Assembly: GCF_003028575.1 (NCBI RefSeq)
Contig: NZ_PYUD01000001.1
Coordinates: 868,001-932,000 of the forward strand
Length of the DNA: 64,000 nucleotides
From: Halomonas urumqiensis
GTDB lineage: Bacteria; Pseudomonadota; Gammaproteobacteria; Pseudomonadales; Halomonadaceae
Direction: 5' to 3'
Positions 7,512 through 17,030 of the stretch are shown here, in pieces. Made by a program: the position numbers and the translations under genes. A model generated the notes under the pieces. The model searched no databases, was not told the DNA's origin, and saw nothing but the letters and a program-made list of their open reading frames with translations. How positions within the stretch are numbered: the first letter of the stretch is position 1; the number at the start of each line of letters is the position of its first letter.

Positions 7512-9131
7512 ATGACCGACAGCGCATTACGTGGTGTGTCCAGGAGCCTCGATACCATGCCCCGACTGTTGGGCACCTTCTTGCTGATCAATCTGGTGCT
7601 GTTGATACCGAGCTGGCTTCGGTTTGCCGAAATTTCACCGCGCTGGCTGGCGCTCGAGGCCATCTTCATTTGCGCCGTGCTGGCACTCCTGCCCAAGGGA
7701 AGGGTGGTGTGGCTGCGCTGGCTCGTGGTGTTGACCATCGCACTGGCGGTGGCCCTGGGACTTGGCGATGCGGCCACCCACCAGGCATTCGGCCGCTCGC
7801 TCAACCTCTATCTCGATCTGCCGCTGGCACGCTCGGTGCTGCACCTGCTCGAGGGCAACCTGGGTGATTGGGTGGGGCGGGCTGTGCTGCTTGCCGGCCT
7901 GCTGGTGCTGGTTTTGGCCGCATGGTGGCTGGCGCGGGGGCTTGCCAGGCTCCAGGGCATTGCCCGGCACGGGCGAATGGTCATGCTGGCCAGCGCCCTG
8001 GCGCTGGTGGCCGGTGGATTGGTCAGCGCTGAGCTCGCCGGTATGCGACTGCTGCCGGTAGCACGCACGCCTGTGATCGACACTCTGCATCACCAGGCCG
8101 AACAGGTCGTCGAGACCCGTCGGGCGCACCATGAGTTTGCCGTACGCGTGGCGGACAGCCCGTCCCGGGCCACGGCCATGCCGGGGCTCGCCGGGCACGA
8201 CGTGTTGCTGATATTCATCGAATCCTATGGCGTGTCGGCGCTCTTCGATGAGCGCTATTCCGGTGTTCTGAGGCCGCGTCTCGATGACATGGCGACCCGG
8301 TTCGAGGCCGCCGGGCTCTCGGTGGTCTCCGGGGTGCTGGAGTCGCCCATTCGGGGCGGGCAATCGTGGCTTGCCCACGCCTCCGTGCTGAGCGGTCTTA
8401 CGATCGACAACGCGCTATGGTATCGCCTGATGCTGGCCAGCGACCGCGCCACGCTGGTCGACGATTTTCGCGCCACCGGGCACCGCACCGTCAGCCTGAT
8501 GCCCGCCATCACCACGTCCTGGCCGGAAGGACAGGCCTACGGCTTCGACGAGATTCATGCCGCCGCCGATATCGACTACGCCGGTCCGCCACTTAACTGG
8601 GTGACCATGCCGGACCAGTTTACCCTGCACTACCTGCAGAACACCTTGCTGGACCGTGAGCCTGGTGACACACCGACCTTCGCCCAGGTAGCGCTGATCA
8701 GCAGCCATGCGCCCTGGACCCCGATCCTGCCGGTGCTGGACGATTGGGACGAGGTCGGCGATGGCCGCGTGTTCGAGCGCTGGACCGAGGCTGGGGACCC
8801 GCCAGACGAACTCTGGCAGGACATCGAGCGTATTCGTGATCACTACGCGATGTCGGTGGACTACGCCCTTCACGCCAGCATTCGCTGGGCCGAAGACTTC
8901 GTCGACGACGGCACCCTGGTAATCCTGCTTGGTGATCACCAGTCGGCACCGTTGATCACCGGTGACGAGGCAAGTGGCGGCGTGCCGGTGCATGTCATCA
9001 CCGGTGATCCCGAGCTGCTTGAACCCTTCCTGGCACGCGGTTTCGTTGCCGGCAGCGTGCCCCGTAACCTCGACAAGGCGCCGGGCATGGACAAGCTACG
9101 TGGCTGGTTGCATGAGGACTTTGCCCGGTAA
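7512..9131 (+). CDS. membrane-bound sulfatase/phosphoglycerol transferase-like protein
   Basis: The 539-residue product has four or five N-terminal membrane helices (roughly residues 15-175) followed by a periplasmic alkaline-phosphatase-superfamily domain. LLIFIESYG carries the first metal ligand, GGQSWLAHAS probably holds the nucleophile region, and LLGDHQ supplies the Asp-His metal pair near the C-terminus. This architecture is shared by LtaS, OpgB and phosphoethanolamine transferases. Divergent placement next to opgGH suggests it may transfer phosphoglycerol or a similar group to periplasmic glucans, as OpgB does, but similarity to OpgB was not tested. The ATG at 7512 has only a weak GTGGCG ribosome site; 7557 (MPRLLGTF) is an alternative. 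Confidence 0.75.
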   Translation: MTDSALRGVSRSLDTMPRLLGTFLLINLVLLIPSWLRFAEISPRWLALEAIFICAVLALLPKGRVVWLRWLVVLTIALAVALGLGDAATHQAFGRSLNLYLDLPLARSVLHLLEGNLGDWVGRAVLLAGLLVLVLAAWWLARGLARLQGIARHGRMVMLASALALVAGGLVSAELAGMRLLPVARTPVIDTLHHQAEQVVETRRAHHEFAVRVADSPSRATAMPGLAGHDVLLIFIESYGVSALFDERYSGVLRPRLDDMATRFEAAGLSVVSGVLESPIRGGQSWLAHASVLSGLTIDNALWYRLMLASDRATLVDDFRATGHRTVSLMPAITTSWPEGQAYGFDEIHAAADIDYAGPPLNWVTMPDQFTLHYLQNTLLDREPGDTPTFAQVALISSHAPWTPILPVLDDWDEVGDGRVFERWTEAGDPPDELWQDIERIRDHYAMSVDYALHASIRWAEDFVDDGTLVILLGDHQSAPLITGDEASGGVPVHVITGDPELLEPFLARGFVAGSVPRNLDKAPGMDKLRGWLHEDFAR

Positions 9132-9176
9132 TGACCTTGGTGAGCGAGAAGCTATCGACCTTCAGCCCCATCGGGC

Positions 9177-9187
9177 GGGGGGGGGGG
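9177..9187. repeat. homopolymer tract of 11 G between convergent genes
   Basis: An uninterrupted run of 11 G sits in the short gap between the stops of the sulfatase-like gene and the convergent acyltransferase gene, just outside both coding regions. It has the same length as the tract in the creatininase gene, but any length change here would not alter a protein. Confidence 0.9.
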
Positions 9188-9192
9188 AGGGG

Positions 9193-10122
9193 TTAATACA
9201 GCCTGAATGCAGGGTGATCTGGGTGCCCCTGCTGCTCCTCGATGACCTTGCGATAGCGCTTGTATTCCCATTGGTACTGGGCCGGGTCGAGGGCGATGGC
9301 GGCTTCCACGCAGGTATTCACGCCTGTGGCGGAGGTGGCTTCGTCGGCCGAATAGACATGCTCGTCGGCGGCCAGGAAGTGGAGGGCGAAACCTCGCCCG
9401 GGCAGGCGTCTGGCGACCCCGGTCACCACACGGGCTTCGGTACGGGCAACCAGCTTGGGTAGCAGTGTGGCGGTATAGGCAAGCCGGCCATGGAAGGGCG
9501 CGAACACGCCGCTGCCCCAGTCGGGTTCCTGGTCGGGCAGAATGCCGATCGCCTCGCCGCGCTTGAGCGCCTTGAGCAGCGCGGCGACCCCGCGCGGGTT
9601 GGTGGGCACCAGGCTCGCCCCCATGCGCTCCCGGCCCTGGCGAGTCACACTGTCGAGTTCAGCGATCTTCGGCGGCTCGTACATGGCGGTGAACGGGAAG
9701 TGACCCGACAACCAGAAATTGAGCACTTCCCAATTGCCGAAATGCGGTGCCAGCACGATCACCCCGCGTCCGTCGGCACGCGCCTCGTCAAGCAGCTCTC
9801 GGCCATGCACCTCGACAATCGACGCCTCGACCCGCTCGGCATCTCCGCGCCAGGCGAAGCCTAGCTCGAGCATGGTGGCGGCGGAGTGGGTGAGACTCCG
9901 GCGCGCCAACCGTCGACGCTCGGCGGCTGGCAGATCGGGCTTGAACTGGGCCAGGTTGATCTCGGTGACGAGACGCTCGCGACGGCTCAGGCCGTGCACC
10001 AGGGGCCCTGCCACCCGTGCAATGCGCCAAAGCGTGGAAAGCCGACGTCCGGCCAGCAGGTGCCAGAGCGTTGCAATGGCACGCGCCTGGAGCGGATTCG
10101 AACGGGAGCGCGTCTCGGCCAT
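9193..10122 (-). CDS. lysophospholipid/lipid A acyltransferase (LpxL/HtrB family)
   Basis: This 309-residue inner-membrane-associated acyltransferase transfers an acyl chain from acyl-ACP to a lipid A precursor or related lysolipid. The catalytic HX4E motif is HFGNWE (about 127-132). ILPDQEPDWGSGVFAPFHG, the substrate-site block typical of the family, follows near 195-213. The N-terminus is basic and moderately hydrophobic, consistent with membrane association. The gene follows the DUF4870 gene with only 4 bases between them, so both are likely co-transcribed. Which acyl position it serves cannot be told from sequence alone. Confidence 0.88.
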   Translation of the reverse strand: MAETRSRSNPLQARAIATLWHLLAGRRLSTLWRIARVAGPLVHGLSRRERLVTEINLAQFKPDLPAAERRRLARRSLTHSAATMLELGFAWRGDAERVEASIVEVHGRELLDEARADGRGVIVLAPHFGNWEVLNFWLSGHFPFTAMYEPPKIAELDSVTRQGRERMGASLVPTNPRGVAALLKALKRGEAIGILPDQEPDWGSGVFAPFHGRLAYTATLLPKLVARTEARVVTGVARRLPGRGFALHFLAADEHVYSADEATSATGVNTCVEAAIALDPAQYQWEYKRYRKVIEEQQGHPDHPAFRLY

Positions 10123-10126
10123 ACCC

Positions 10127-10507
10127 TCAGACCAGCCAGGTATTCACGTTATCCGGGGCGCGTTTTTCGTTGAGCGACTTGAGCCCCTTCACGCAGCGAA
10201 CTACCAGCCACACCACGCTGACCAGCCAAGTGACGAAGCCGATCAATACCAGGGTCAGGATTCCCGAGATCGCGAAGTAGAGCACGGCGATCCAGAAGGT
10301 GCGGATCTGATAGCGATAGTGCTCGTCGAACCACTGGGGGCCCTTGCCGCGGTAGACATAGGCGATGACCACGCCGACCAGCGACGTGACGCCACCGGTC
10401 ACGATGCCGGCCAGCAGCAGGGCGTAGACCACGATGGGCATGGTGTTGTCCGGGGCAGGGTCGTGTTCGATGATCACGTTGTCGTCGGACATGTTGTGCT
10501 GGGTCAT
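10127..10507 (-). CDS. DUF4870 family membrane protein
   Basis: A 126-residue protein with three hydrophobic segments: about residues 23-48, 70-90 and 90-105. Conserved DUF4870-type features are GKGPQWFDEHYRYQIRTFW between the first two and a basic C-terminus. The function of the family is unknown. An AAGGA ribosome site precedes the ATG. It sits directly upstream of the acyltransferase gene in the same orientation, so a joint role in envelope or lipid biology is possible but unproven. Confidence 0.8.
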   Translation of the reverse strand: MTQHNMSDDNVIIEHDPAPDNTMPIVVYALLLAGIVTGGVTSLVGVVIAYVYRGKGPQWFDEHYRYQIRTFWIAVLYFAISGILTLVLIGFVTWLVSVVWLVVRCVKGLKSLNEKRAPDNVNTWLV

Positions 10508-10595
10508 GGGTCATCCTTGAGCAGTGCGATAAAGCCCATATGATACCGGCCACCGGCAACATTGCCACCGCCGGGCTCGGTGTCGTGTCGTGACA

Positions 10596-11006
10596 TCATG
10601 CCGTGGGGGCGTGTTCGGCGGGCTCCGGGCGCTGCGGACGGCTGATCTCGATCAGGTTGCCATCCGGGTCGCGCAGGTAGAGCGAGTCGAGCATGCCGTT
10701 GGCCCCCTGGCGCGCTACCGGGCCGAGTTCCACTTCGATGTCCAGTGCCTCGAGGTGGCGCTGTACCTCATCGAGCGGCAACAGGCTGCGCAGGCACAGA
10801 TCCAGGCTGCCCGGGGTCGGGGTGGCCGCCTTGGGGCTGACATCGGTGGCGGTCCAGTGCAGTCGCAGGGCGACGTCACCGAGCATCAGGTCGACGCGTT
10901 CGCGGTCACGATAGCGGACCTCCAGGCCCAGCACCCGGGAATAGAAGTCCACAGCGCGGGAAATGTCGGTCACGGTGATGACCAGATGATCCAGACCTGA
11001 CAGCAT
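10596..11006 (-). CDS. VOC family (glyoxalase/bleomycin resistance-like) protein
   Basis: The 136-residue product has one vicinal-oxygen-chelate domain with paired beta-alpha-beta modules. It starts with GLDHLVITVTDISRAVDFYS and ends with LYLRDPDGNLIEIS, with His and Glu positions typical of the metal site. AAGGAG lies 8 bases before the ATG. It is divergent from a methyltransferase gene 43 bases away. Members of this small family act as lyases, dioxygenases or binding proteins, and the substrate here is unknown. Confidence 0.85.
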   Translation of the reverse strand: MLSGLDHLVITVTDISRAVDFYSRVLGLEVRYRDRERVDLMLGDVALRLHWTATDVSPKAATPTPGSLDLCLRSLLPLDEVQRHLEALDIEVELGPVARQGANGMLDSLYLRDPDGNLIEISRPQRPEPAEHAPTA

Positions 11007-11049
11007 TCAACACTCCTTTTTAATATCATCTGGCACAGAGGATACGACG

Positions 11050-11691
11050 ATGCTGACCTGCCCGCTATGTGCATCTGGCCAGACGGTTATCTACCACCGC
11101 GATGCTCGGCGTGAGTATCACCAGTGCCGGTGTTGTGAACTCGTCTTCGTGCCCCCTGGCCAGCGGTTGTCGCCCGAGGAGGAGCGCGCCGTCTACGACC
11201 AGCACGAGAATTCTCCGGATGACCCCGGTTATCGTCGCTTTCTCGGGCGGCTCTTCGAACCGCTGCGCGAGCGGCTCGCACCCGGCTCACGGGGGCTCGA
11301 TTTCGGCGCTGGCCCAGGGCCGACGATGTCGGTGATGTTCGAGGAGGCGGGGCACCCGATGGCAATCTATGATCCGTTCTATGCCCCCCACCCGGAAGTG
11401 CTTAGCTGTCGCTACGACTTCATCACCGCCACCGAAGTGGTCGAGCACCTGTTCGAACCGGGCCAGGAGCTGCGGCGGCTTGCGTCGATGCTGCATCCCG
11501 GTGGCTGGTTGGGCCTGATGACAAAGCGCGTCCAGGGCCGCGAGGCATTCGCGCACTGGCACTATATTCTCGACCCCACCCATGTGGCGTTCTTCAGCGA
11601 GACCACCTTTCACCAAGTGGCGAGGGAACTTGGCATGCTGGTGGAGTTTCCGGCTGCCGATGTGGTGCTGATGCAGCGGCGCGGGCGCTAG
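11050..11691 (+). CDS. class I SAM methyltransferase with N-terminal zinc ribbon
   Basis: The 213-residue protein begins with a four-cysteine zinc ribbon (CPLC and CRCC) followed by a methyltransferase domain. LDFGAGPGPT (about residues 82-91) is the SAM-binding loop, and FITATEVVEHLFEP and LHPGGWLGLMTKR are later motifs. HWHYILDPTHVAFFSETTF resembles the methyltransferase-12 family. GAGG precedes the ATG. The target may be RNA, protein or a small molecule; the ribbon favours a macromolecule. It is divergent from the VOC gene. Confidence 0.8.
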   Translation: MLTCPLCASGQTVIYHRDARREYHQCRCCELVFVPPGQRLSPEEERAVYDQHENSPDDPGYRRFLGRLFEPLRERLAPGSRGLDFGAGPGPTMSVMFEEAGHPMAIYDPFYAPHPEVLSCRYDFITATEVVEHLFEPGQELRRLASMLHPGGWLGLMTKRVQGREAFAHWHYILDPTHVAFFSETTFHQVARELGMLVEFPAADVVLMQRRGR

Positions 11692-11962
11692 CCGGAACTG
11701 CCAGGCCGCGCGGTGTGGAGGGCGAGATCACTGAACAGTCTGAATTTCCTTGAATGTCATCGTTGCTGGTGATTCGTTCTGTGTTAGGCAGGGTGTACAT
11801 CGAAAGCAATTGACTGCCTGTTTGCCAAGAGTATGATTCCCGCGCCTGTTATCCGCTTGTGCTCCCGGTATACGTTTCAGGCCTCGTCTGGCAACGCTAT
11901 CCTTCACAGCCGTAGCCATTCTCTACGCTCATCCCGTCGACCCTTGATTCGTGAGGCTCTGC

Positions 11963-13357
11963 ATGTCGCGTCAACTGCTGGCCATGGCGCTGGCGCCCCT
12001 GCTGGGGCTGTTCATTCTGGGTATCGGTAACGGGTTCCTGGCGACCCTGATCACCCTGCGCCTGGATGCGGCGGGGGAGTCGGCGGTGGTCATCGGCTGG
12101 GTGTCCTCGGCCTACTTCATTGGCCTGGCGCTGGGCGCCATGCTCAACGATCGGCTGCTGCTGCGTATCGGCCATATCCGTGCCTATGGCAGCTTCGCAT
12201 CGCTGGTGGCGGTCACCGTGCTGTTGCAGGGCCTGGTCGATCACCCCTGGGCCTGGTTTGCGCTGCGCCTGATCGGTGGCTGGGCGACGGTGGGGGTCTA
12301 TTTGGTCATCGAAAGCTGGCTACTCACCGCCGGCGACCAGAAAGTGCGTGGGCGGTTGCTTGCGATGTACATGATTTCCTTGTACGCCGCCGGGGTGCTC
12401 GGTCAATTGCTGCTGGGCGTGACCGAGGCCATGGGCGGGGCCGCCTCGTTCATGGTGATCGGCATGCTGGCGTCACTGTCGGTGTTGCCGATGGCGATGA
12501 TTCCCCGGGTTTCGCCGCTGATCGAGAAAGCCGAACCCCTCAATCCTCTCCGCCTGATCACCCTGACCCCCACCGGGGTCATGGGTAGTTTCGGTTCGGG
12601 ATTGCTGGTCGCGGCGATCTACACCTTGTTGCCCCTCTATCTTCAGCGTATCGGCCTGCCGGTGGATCGCATCGGCCAGATGATGGCGGTGGTGGTGCTT
12701 GGCGCCATGCTGCTGCAGTACCCGGTGGGAAGGTGGTCCGATCGCCATGACCGCCAGATCGTGCTGATCGGCATCGGGGCGTTCTGTGTGCTGGTTTCGG
12801 CGGCGATCCTGTGGTTGCCGCTCAATCTCTGGCTGCTGGCGGCGCTGCTGTTCCTGCTGGGGGGCGGGGTGTTCTCGCTTTACCCGGTGGCGGTTGGCCA
12901 CGCCGCCGATCGTGCGCCAGCCGGCGCCCTGGTGCGCATGAGCCAGGGCCTGCTGTTGATCAATGCCATTGGTTCGACCGTGAGTCCGCCATTGATCTCG
13001 CCGATGATGACGGTGTTGGGCGATGCCGGGTTGTTCTGGGCACTCGGTGCACTCGGCGGCATTCTGGTAGCCTTCTTCGTCTGGCGGCGAAGTGTACGCC
13101 CGGCGCCGGTGCCGGTGGCGCCGTTCTCGCCCTCCACGCCGATGTCGTCGGCGGGTGCCGAGCTCGCCGTCACCGACGAGTTGATGCAGGGGGCCGCCGA
13201 GCATGAACACATCGAAGATCTTTCCTCGGCGGTGCCGGAGATCGATGTGGCCGAGCCGCTGGTCGGGCCGCCGCCCCCGGATGAAGCACATATCGCTTAC
13301 TACGCTGATGAGGAAGCTGGCCAGGTCGCAAGCGATCCGCTCCCGTCACGTTCCTGA
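11963..13357 (+). CDS. MFS transporter, YcaD-like
   Basis: A 464-residue major facilitator protein with twelve predicted membrane helices in residues 1-385. The helix 2-3 loop motif appears as LNDRLLLRIGHIRAYG and the second-half copy as GRWSDRHDRQ. An acidic, proline-rich cytoplasmic tail of about 80 residues follows, which is longer than usual. The ATG at 11963 has TGAGG upstream; a GTG four codons earlier is possible. The fold matches the YcaD/YfkF drug-efflux-like branch, but the substrate is unknown. Confidence 0.85.
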   Translation: MSRQLLAMALAPLLGLFILGIGNGFLATLITLRLDAAGESAVVIGWVSSAYFIGLALGAMLNDRLLLRIGHIRAYGSFASLVAVTVLLQGLVDHPWAWFALRLIGGWATVGVYLVIESWLLTAGDQKVRGRLLAMYMISLYAAGVLGQLLLGVTEAMGGAASFMVIGMLASLSVLPMAMIPRVSPLIEKAEPLNPLRLITLTPTGVMGSFGSGLLVAAIYTLLPLYLQRIGLPVDRIGQMMAVVVLGAMLLQYPVGRWSDRHDRQIVLIGIGAFCVLVSAAILWLPLNLWLLAALLFLLGGGVFSLYPVAVGHAADRAPAGALVRMSQGLLLINAIGSTVSPPLISPMMTVLGDAGLFWALGALGGILVAFFVWRRSVRPAPVPVAPFSPSTPMSSAGAELAVTDELMQGAAEHEHIEDLSSAVPEIDVAEPLVGPPPPDEAHIAYYADEEAGQVASDPLPSRS

Positions 13358-13428
13358 GCGATAGTCACCACGCGCATTTTCTATGCTGTCTTGGTTTATG
13401 CGACCTTTGGATAATGGTTAACGGAAAG

Positions 13429-13442
13429 TAGTGAATTCACTA
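13429..13442. promoter_or_regulatory. palindromic operator candidate upstream of acyl-CoA dehydrogenase
   Basis: TAGTGAATTCACTA is a perfect 14-base palindrome ending 29 bases before the acyl-CoA dehydrogenase start. Its location in the short leader fits a repressor site for the fatty-acid/acyl-CoA cluster. It does not match the PsrA consensus as I know it, and the regulator is not in the window. Confidence 0.5.
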
Positions 13443-13471
13443 TCGCGTGACTCATTTTCCAGGATACTGCC

Positions 13472-15271
13472 ATGATCTCCTACGTCGCTCCCCTGCGTGA
13501 CCTGCGTTTCGTGCTGGAAGAATTGCTTGAACACGCCTCACTCACCCTGCCCGGTTTCGAAGAAGCGACTCCCGACCTCGTAGAGGCGGTACTCGAGGAG
13601 GCCGGGAAGCTCGCCGGTGATGTCTGGGCCCCGCTGAATGCCAGTGGCGACCGACAGGGGTGCCGGCTCGCCGATGGCAAGGTTACCCTGCCGGATGGTT
13701 TCATCGAGGCGTACCAGGCCTATGCCGAGGGTGGCTGGAATGGCATAGGCGTATCTGACGCGCTGGGTGGCCAGGGTTTGCCCGAGGTGGTGGCAAGCAG
13801 CGTCCAGGAGATGCTGCATGGCGCCAACATGGCGCTGGGGCTGTGCCCGATGCTCACCGCTGGGGCGATCGAGGCGCTGGCTCATCACGGCTCGGACACA
13901 CTCAAGGCCACCTACCTGCCGAAGCTGGTGGAAGGGAGTTGGACGGGCACCATGAACCTCACCGAACCTCAGGCGGGCTCCGATCTTTCCAGGGTTCGCA
14001 CCCGCGCCGTGCCCTGCGAAGCCTCCGAAGGCGACCATTACCGGCTGTTCGGCCAGAAGATATTCATCACCTGGGGTGAGCATGAGGCCGCCGAGAACAT
14101 CATCCACCTGGTGCTGGCGCGCAAGCCCGATGCCCCGGAGGGCAACAAGGGCATCTCGCTGTTCCTGGTACCCAAGTACCTGGTCAACGACGACGGCTCT
14201 CTGGGTGAGCGTAACGATGTGGTGTGTGCCTCCATCGAGCACAAGCTGGGTATCCACGGCAGCCCGACCTGCACCTTGAGCTTCGGTGAGGGGGAGGGTG
14301 CCATTGGTTATCTGGTGGGCGAAGAGGGTCGCGGCCTGAACCATATGTTTACCATGATGAACGAGGCCCGCCACAAGGTCGGCATTCAGGGAATCGGTCT
14401 GGCCGAGCGTGCCTGCCAGCATGCTCTGGCCTACGCGCTCGACCGCGTCCAGGGCAAGAGCCCGCGCTCGCGCGGCGGCAGCGAATGCACCATCAGCGAC
14501 CACCTCGACGTGCGGCGCATGCTGCTGTCGATGCGTGCGCGCACCGATGCCTTGCGCGCACTGGCGCTTTACTGCGCCAGCGAACTCGACGTGGCACGCC
14601 GTGCTGACGAGTCATCGGCGCGAGAGGCTGCCCAGGCGCGGGTCGATGTGTTGATTCCGGTGGTCAAGGCCTTCTCCACCGATCAGGCCGTGGAGATCGC
14701 CTCGCTCGGCGTGCAGGTGCATGGTGGCATGGGCTTCATCGAGGAGACCGGGGCGGCTCAGCTGTTCAGGGACGTTCGCATTGCGCCGATCTACGAGGGC
14801 ACCAATGGCATTCAGGCCCTCGACCTGGCTGGGCGCAAGCTGCAGCGTGATGGCGGTGCCGCCCTGGCGAACCTGATCGATGATGTGGAAACCACCGCCC
14901 AGGCACTGGCCGCGCATCCCGAGCTTGCTGGTCTCGGTGAAGCGCTGGCGCTTGGTGCTACCGACCTGCGTGCCGCCATGGCTCTGGTACTCGAGCAGGG
15001 GGGCGACCCGGAACGCGGTGCGGATGCCGTTCAGGCCTATGCCACGCCGCTGCTTACCCTGGCAGGCCACGTGCTGTGCGCCTGGCAAATGGGGCGTGCC
15101 GCGCTGGTGGCGAGTGCAGCTCTCGAGACATCCGACGAGCCCTTCTACCACGCCAAGCTCGCCAGTGCCGACTACGCTATTCGCCAATGGCTGCCGGTTG
15201 GCCGTGCCCAACGTGCGATAATCGAAGCCGGAATGATGAGTCTGTCCAGCGATGCGCTACTTGCATCCTGA
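13472..15271 (+). CDS. acyl-CoA dehydrogenase (DmdC-like, C-terminal extended)
   Basis: This 599-residue FAD enzyme introduces an alpha,beta double bond into an acyl-CoA. It belongs to the long acyl-CoA dehydrogenase branch (FadE5/DmdC type) with an added C-terminal domain. Motifs seen are MNLTEPQAGSDLS (about 156-168), KIFITWGEH, and VHGGMGFIEETGAAQLFRD near 412-430 with the probable catalytic Glu in APIYEGTNGIQ. AGGA precedes the ATG. It is the first of four same-strand genes that together give ligase, dehydrogenase, hydratase and 3-hydroxyacyl dehydrogenase activities. DmdC (methylmercaptopropionyl-CoA dehydrogenase) has this architecture, but ordinary short- or branched-chain substrates are equally possible. 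Confidence 0.88.
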   Translation: MISYVAPLRDLRFVLEELLEHASLTLPGFEEATPDLVEAVLEEAGKLAGDVWAPLNASGDRQGCRLADGKVTLPDGFIEAYQAYAEGGWNGIGVSDALGGQGLPEVVASSVQEMLHGANMALGLCPMLTAGAIEALAHHGSDTLKATYLPKLVEGSWTGTMNLTEPQAGSDLSRVRTRAVPCEASEGDHYRLFGQKIFITWGEHEAAENIIHLVLARKPDAPEGNKGISLFLVPKYLVNDDGSLGERNDVVCASIEHKLGIHGSPTCTLSFGEGEGAIGYLVGEEGRGLNHMFTMMNEARHKVGIQGIGLAERACQHALAYALDRVQGKSPRSRGGSECTISDHLDVRRMLLSMRARTDALRALALYCASELDVARRADESSAREAAQARVDVLIPVVKAFSTDQAVEIASLGVQVHGGMGFIEETGAAQLFRDVRIAPIYEGTNGIQALDLAGRKLQRDGGAALANLIDDVETTAQALAAHPELAGLGEALALGATDLRAAMALVLEQGGDPERGADAVQAYATPLLTLAGHVLCAWQMGRAALVASAALETSDEPFYHAKLASADYAIRQWLPVGRAQRAIIEAGMMSLSSDALLAS

Positions 15272-15350
15272 CCCTGCGCCATGACCCGATGGGCTCGATA
15301 ACGCCGACTCACCACTATTAACAATAATCAACCACATGGGAGAGAGCCGC

Positions 15351-16982
15351 ATGCCCACGTCGATCTTCGAACAGGACCTGCCCCCCACACAGGCCAACCA
15401 CGTCGCGTTGTCGCCATTGACCTTCATCGAGCGCAGCGCAGCGGTCTATCCCGACTATCCCGCCGTGGTGCATGGCGATATCCGTCGCAGCTGGGCCGAG
15501 ACCTGGGAGCGTTGCCGGCGGCTGGCCTCCGCCCTCGAGCAGCGTGGCGTCAAGCCCGGTCAGACGGTGGCGGCAATGCTGCCCAACGTGCCGGCGATGT
15601 TCGAGGCGCACTTCGGTGTGCCGTTGGCCGGTTGCGTGCTCAATACCCTGAACATACGCCTGGATGCCGAGGCGATCGCTTACATGCTCGAGCATGGCGA
15701 GGCAAGTGCGGTGCTGGTCGACCCGGAGTTCGCCGGGGTGATCGAACAGGCGGTGGCTGGGCTTGCCAAAAAGCCCTTGTTGATCGATGTGGCGGATGCG
15801 TTGTTCGAGGGGGATGCGCGTTCGATCGGCGAGGTGGAGTACGAGGCGCTGCTGGACGAGGGTGATCCCAGCTACGCCTACCGGTTACCCGAAGACGAAT
15901 GGCAGGCGATCTCGCTCAACTACACCTCCGGTACCACCGGCAAGCCGAAGGGTGTGGTGTACCACCATCGCGGCGCCTACCTCAATGCGGTCAGCAACAT
16001 CCTCGAATGGGCCATGCCGCATCACCCGATCTACCTCTGGACCCTGCCGATGTTTCACTGCAACGGCTGGTGCTTTCCGTGGACCATCGCCGCCCGTGCC
16101 GGAGTGAGTGTCTGCCTACGGCGTGTCGACCCCCAGCGCATCACCGACCTGATCGTCGAGGAGGGGGTGACCCACTTCAGCGGCGCGCCCATCGTGCTCA
16201 ATGGCCTGGTCAACCTGCCCGATGACCGCAAGCGGGTCTTCGATCATCCGGTCAAGGTCACCACCGCCGGCGCCGCGCCGCCCGCCTCGGTGATCGCCGG
16301 GGTCGAGAAACTCGGCATCGAGGTCACCCATGTCTATGGCCTCACCGAAGTCTACGGCCCGGTTACCGTGTGTGCCTGGCGCGAGGCATGGGATGAACTG
16401 CCGATCGAACAGCGGGCCAGGATCAAGGCGCGCCAGGGCGTGCGCTATCACATGCTCGAGGCGCTTTGCGTGGCCGACCCGGTGACACACGAGCCGGTAC
16501 CCAAGGATGGCGAGACCATCGGCGAGATCCTGATGCGTGGCAACAACGTCATGAAGGGCTATCTCAAGAACCCCAAGGCCACCCAGGAAGCGCTGGCTGA
16601 GGGTTGGTACCATACCGGTGACCTCGCTGTGTGGCATGCCAATGGCTACCTCGAGATCAAGGATCGCTCCAAGGACATCATCATCTCCGGTGGCGAGAAC
16701 ATTTCGACCATCGAAGTGGAAGACGCGCTCTATTCTCTCCCTGCCGTGGAAGAGGCCGCGGTGGTGGCCAAGCCGGATGAGAAGTGGGGCGAGACCCCCT
16801 GCGCATTCGTTAAGCTCAAGGTGGGCTATGGCGAAGTCAGCGAGGCCGATATCATCGCCCACTGCCGTGAGCATCTGGCTGGCTTCAAGGTCCCCAAGAC
16901 CGTGATCTTCACCGAGCTGCCCAAGACCTCCACCGGCAAGATCCAGAAATTCGTGCTGCGTGAAGAGGCTCGTAAGCAGTAG
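15351..16982 (+). CDS. acyl-CoA synthetase (AMP-dependent ligase, DmdB/AlkK-like)
   Basis: This 543-residue ligase activates a carboxylic acid to its CoA thioester through an acyl-AMP intermediate. Motifs in order: YTSGTTGKPKGV (phosphate loop, about 188-199), VYGLTEVYGP (adenine binding), GWYHTGDLAV, and KDRSKDIIISGGENIS (hinge), then C-terminal PKTSTGKIQKF with the catalytic Lys. GGGAGAG precedes the ATG; five earlier in-frame codons lack a ribosome site. It belongs to the cd12118-type branch that contains AlkK and DmdB. Its place after a DmdC-like dehydrogenase suggests both act on the same acid. Confidence 0.88.
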   Translation: MPTSIFEQDLPPTQANHVALSPLTFIERSAAVYPDYPAVVHGDIRRSWAETWERCRRLASALEQRGVKPGQTVAAMLPNVPAMFEAHFGVPLAGCVLNTLNIRLDAEAIAYMLEHGEASAVLVDPEFAGVIEQAVAGLAKKPLLIDVADALFEGDARSIGEVEYEALLDEGDPSYAYRLPEDEWQAISLNYTSGTTGKPKGVVYHHRGAYLNAVSNILEWAMPHHPIYLWTLPMFHCNGWCFPWTIAARAGVSVCLRRVDPQRITDLIVEEGVTHFSGAPIVLNGLVNLPDDRKRVFDHPVKVTTAGAAPPASVIAGVEKLGIEVTHVYGLTEVYGPVTVCAWREAWDELPIEQRARIKARQGVRYHMLEALCVADPVTHEPVPKDGETIGEILMRGNNVMKGYLKNPKATQEALAEGWYHTGDLAVWHANGYLEIKDRSKDIIISGGENISTIEVEDALYSLPAVEEAAVVAKPDEKWGETPCAFVKLKVGYGEVSEADIIAHCREHLAGFKVPKTVIFTELPKTSTGKIQKFVLREEARKQ

Positions 16983-17030
16983 TAGCAGATCGCAAAAGCT
17001 AATCACCCGTGATTCAAGCGAGGAGCGTCC

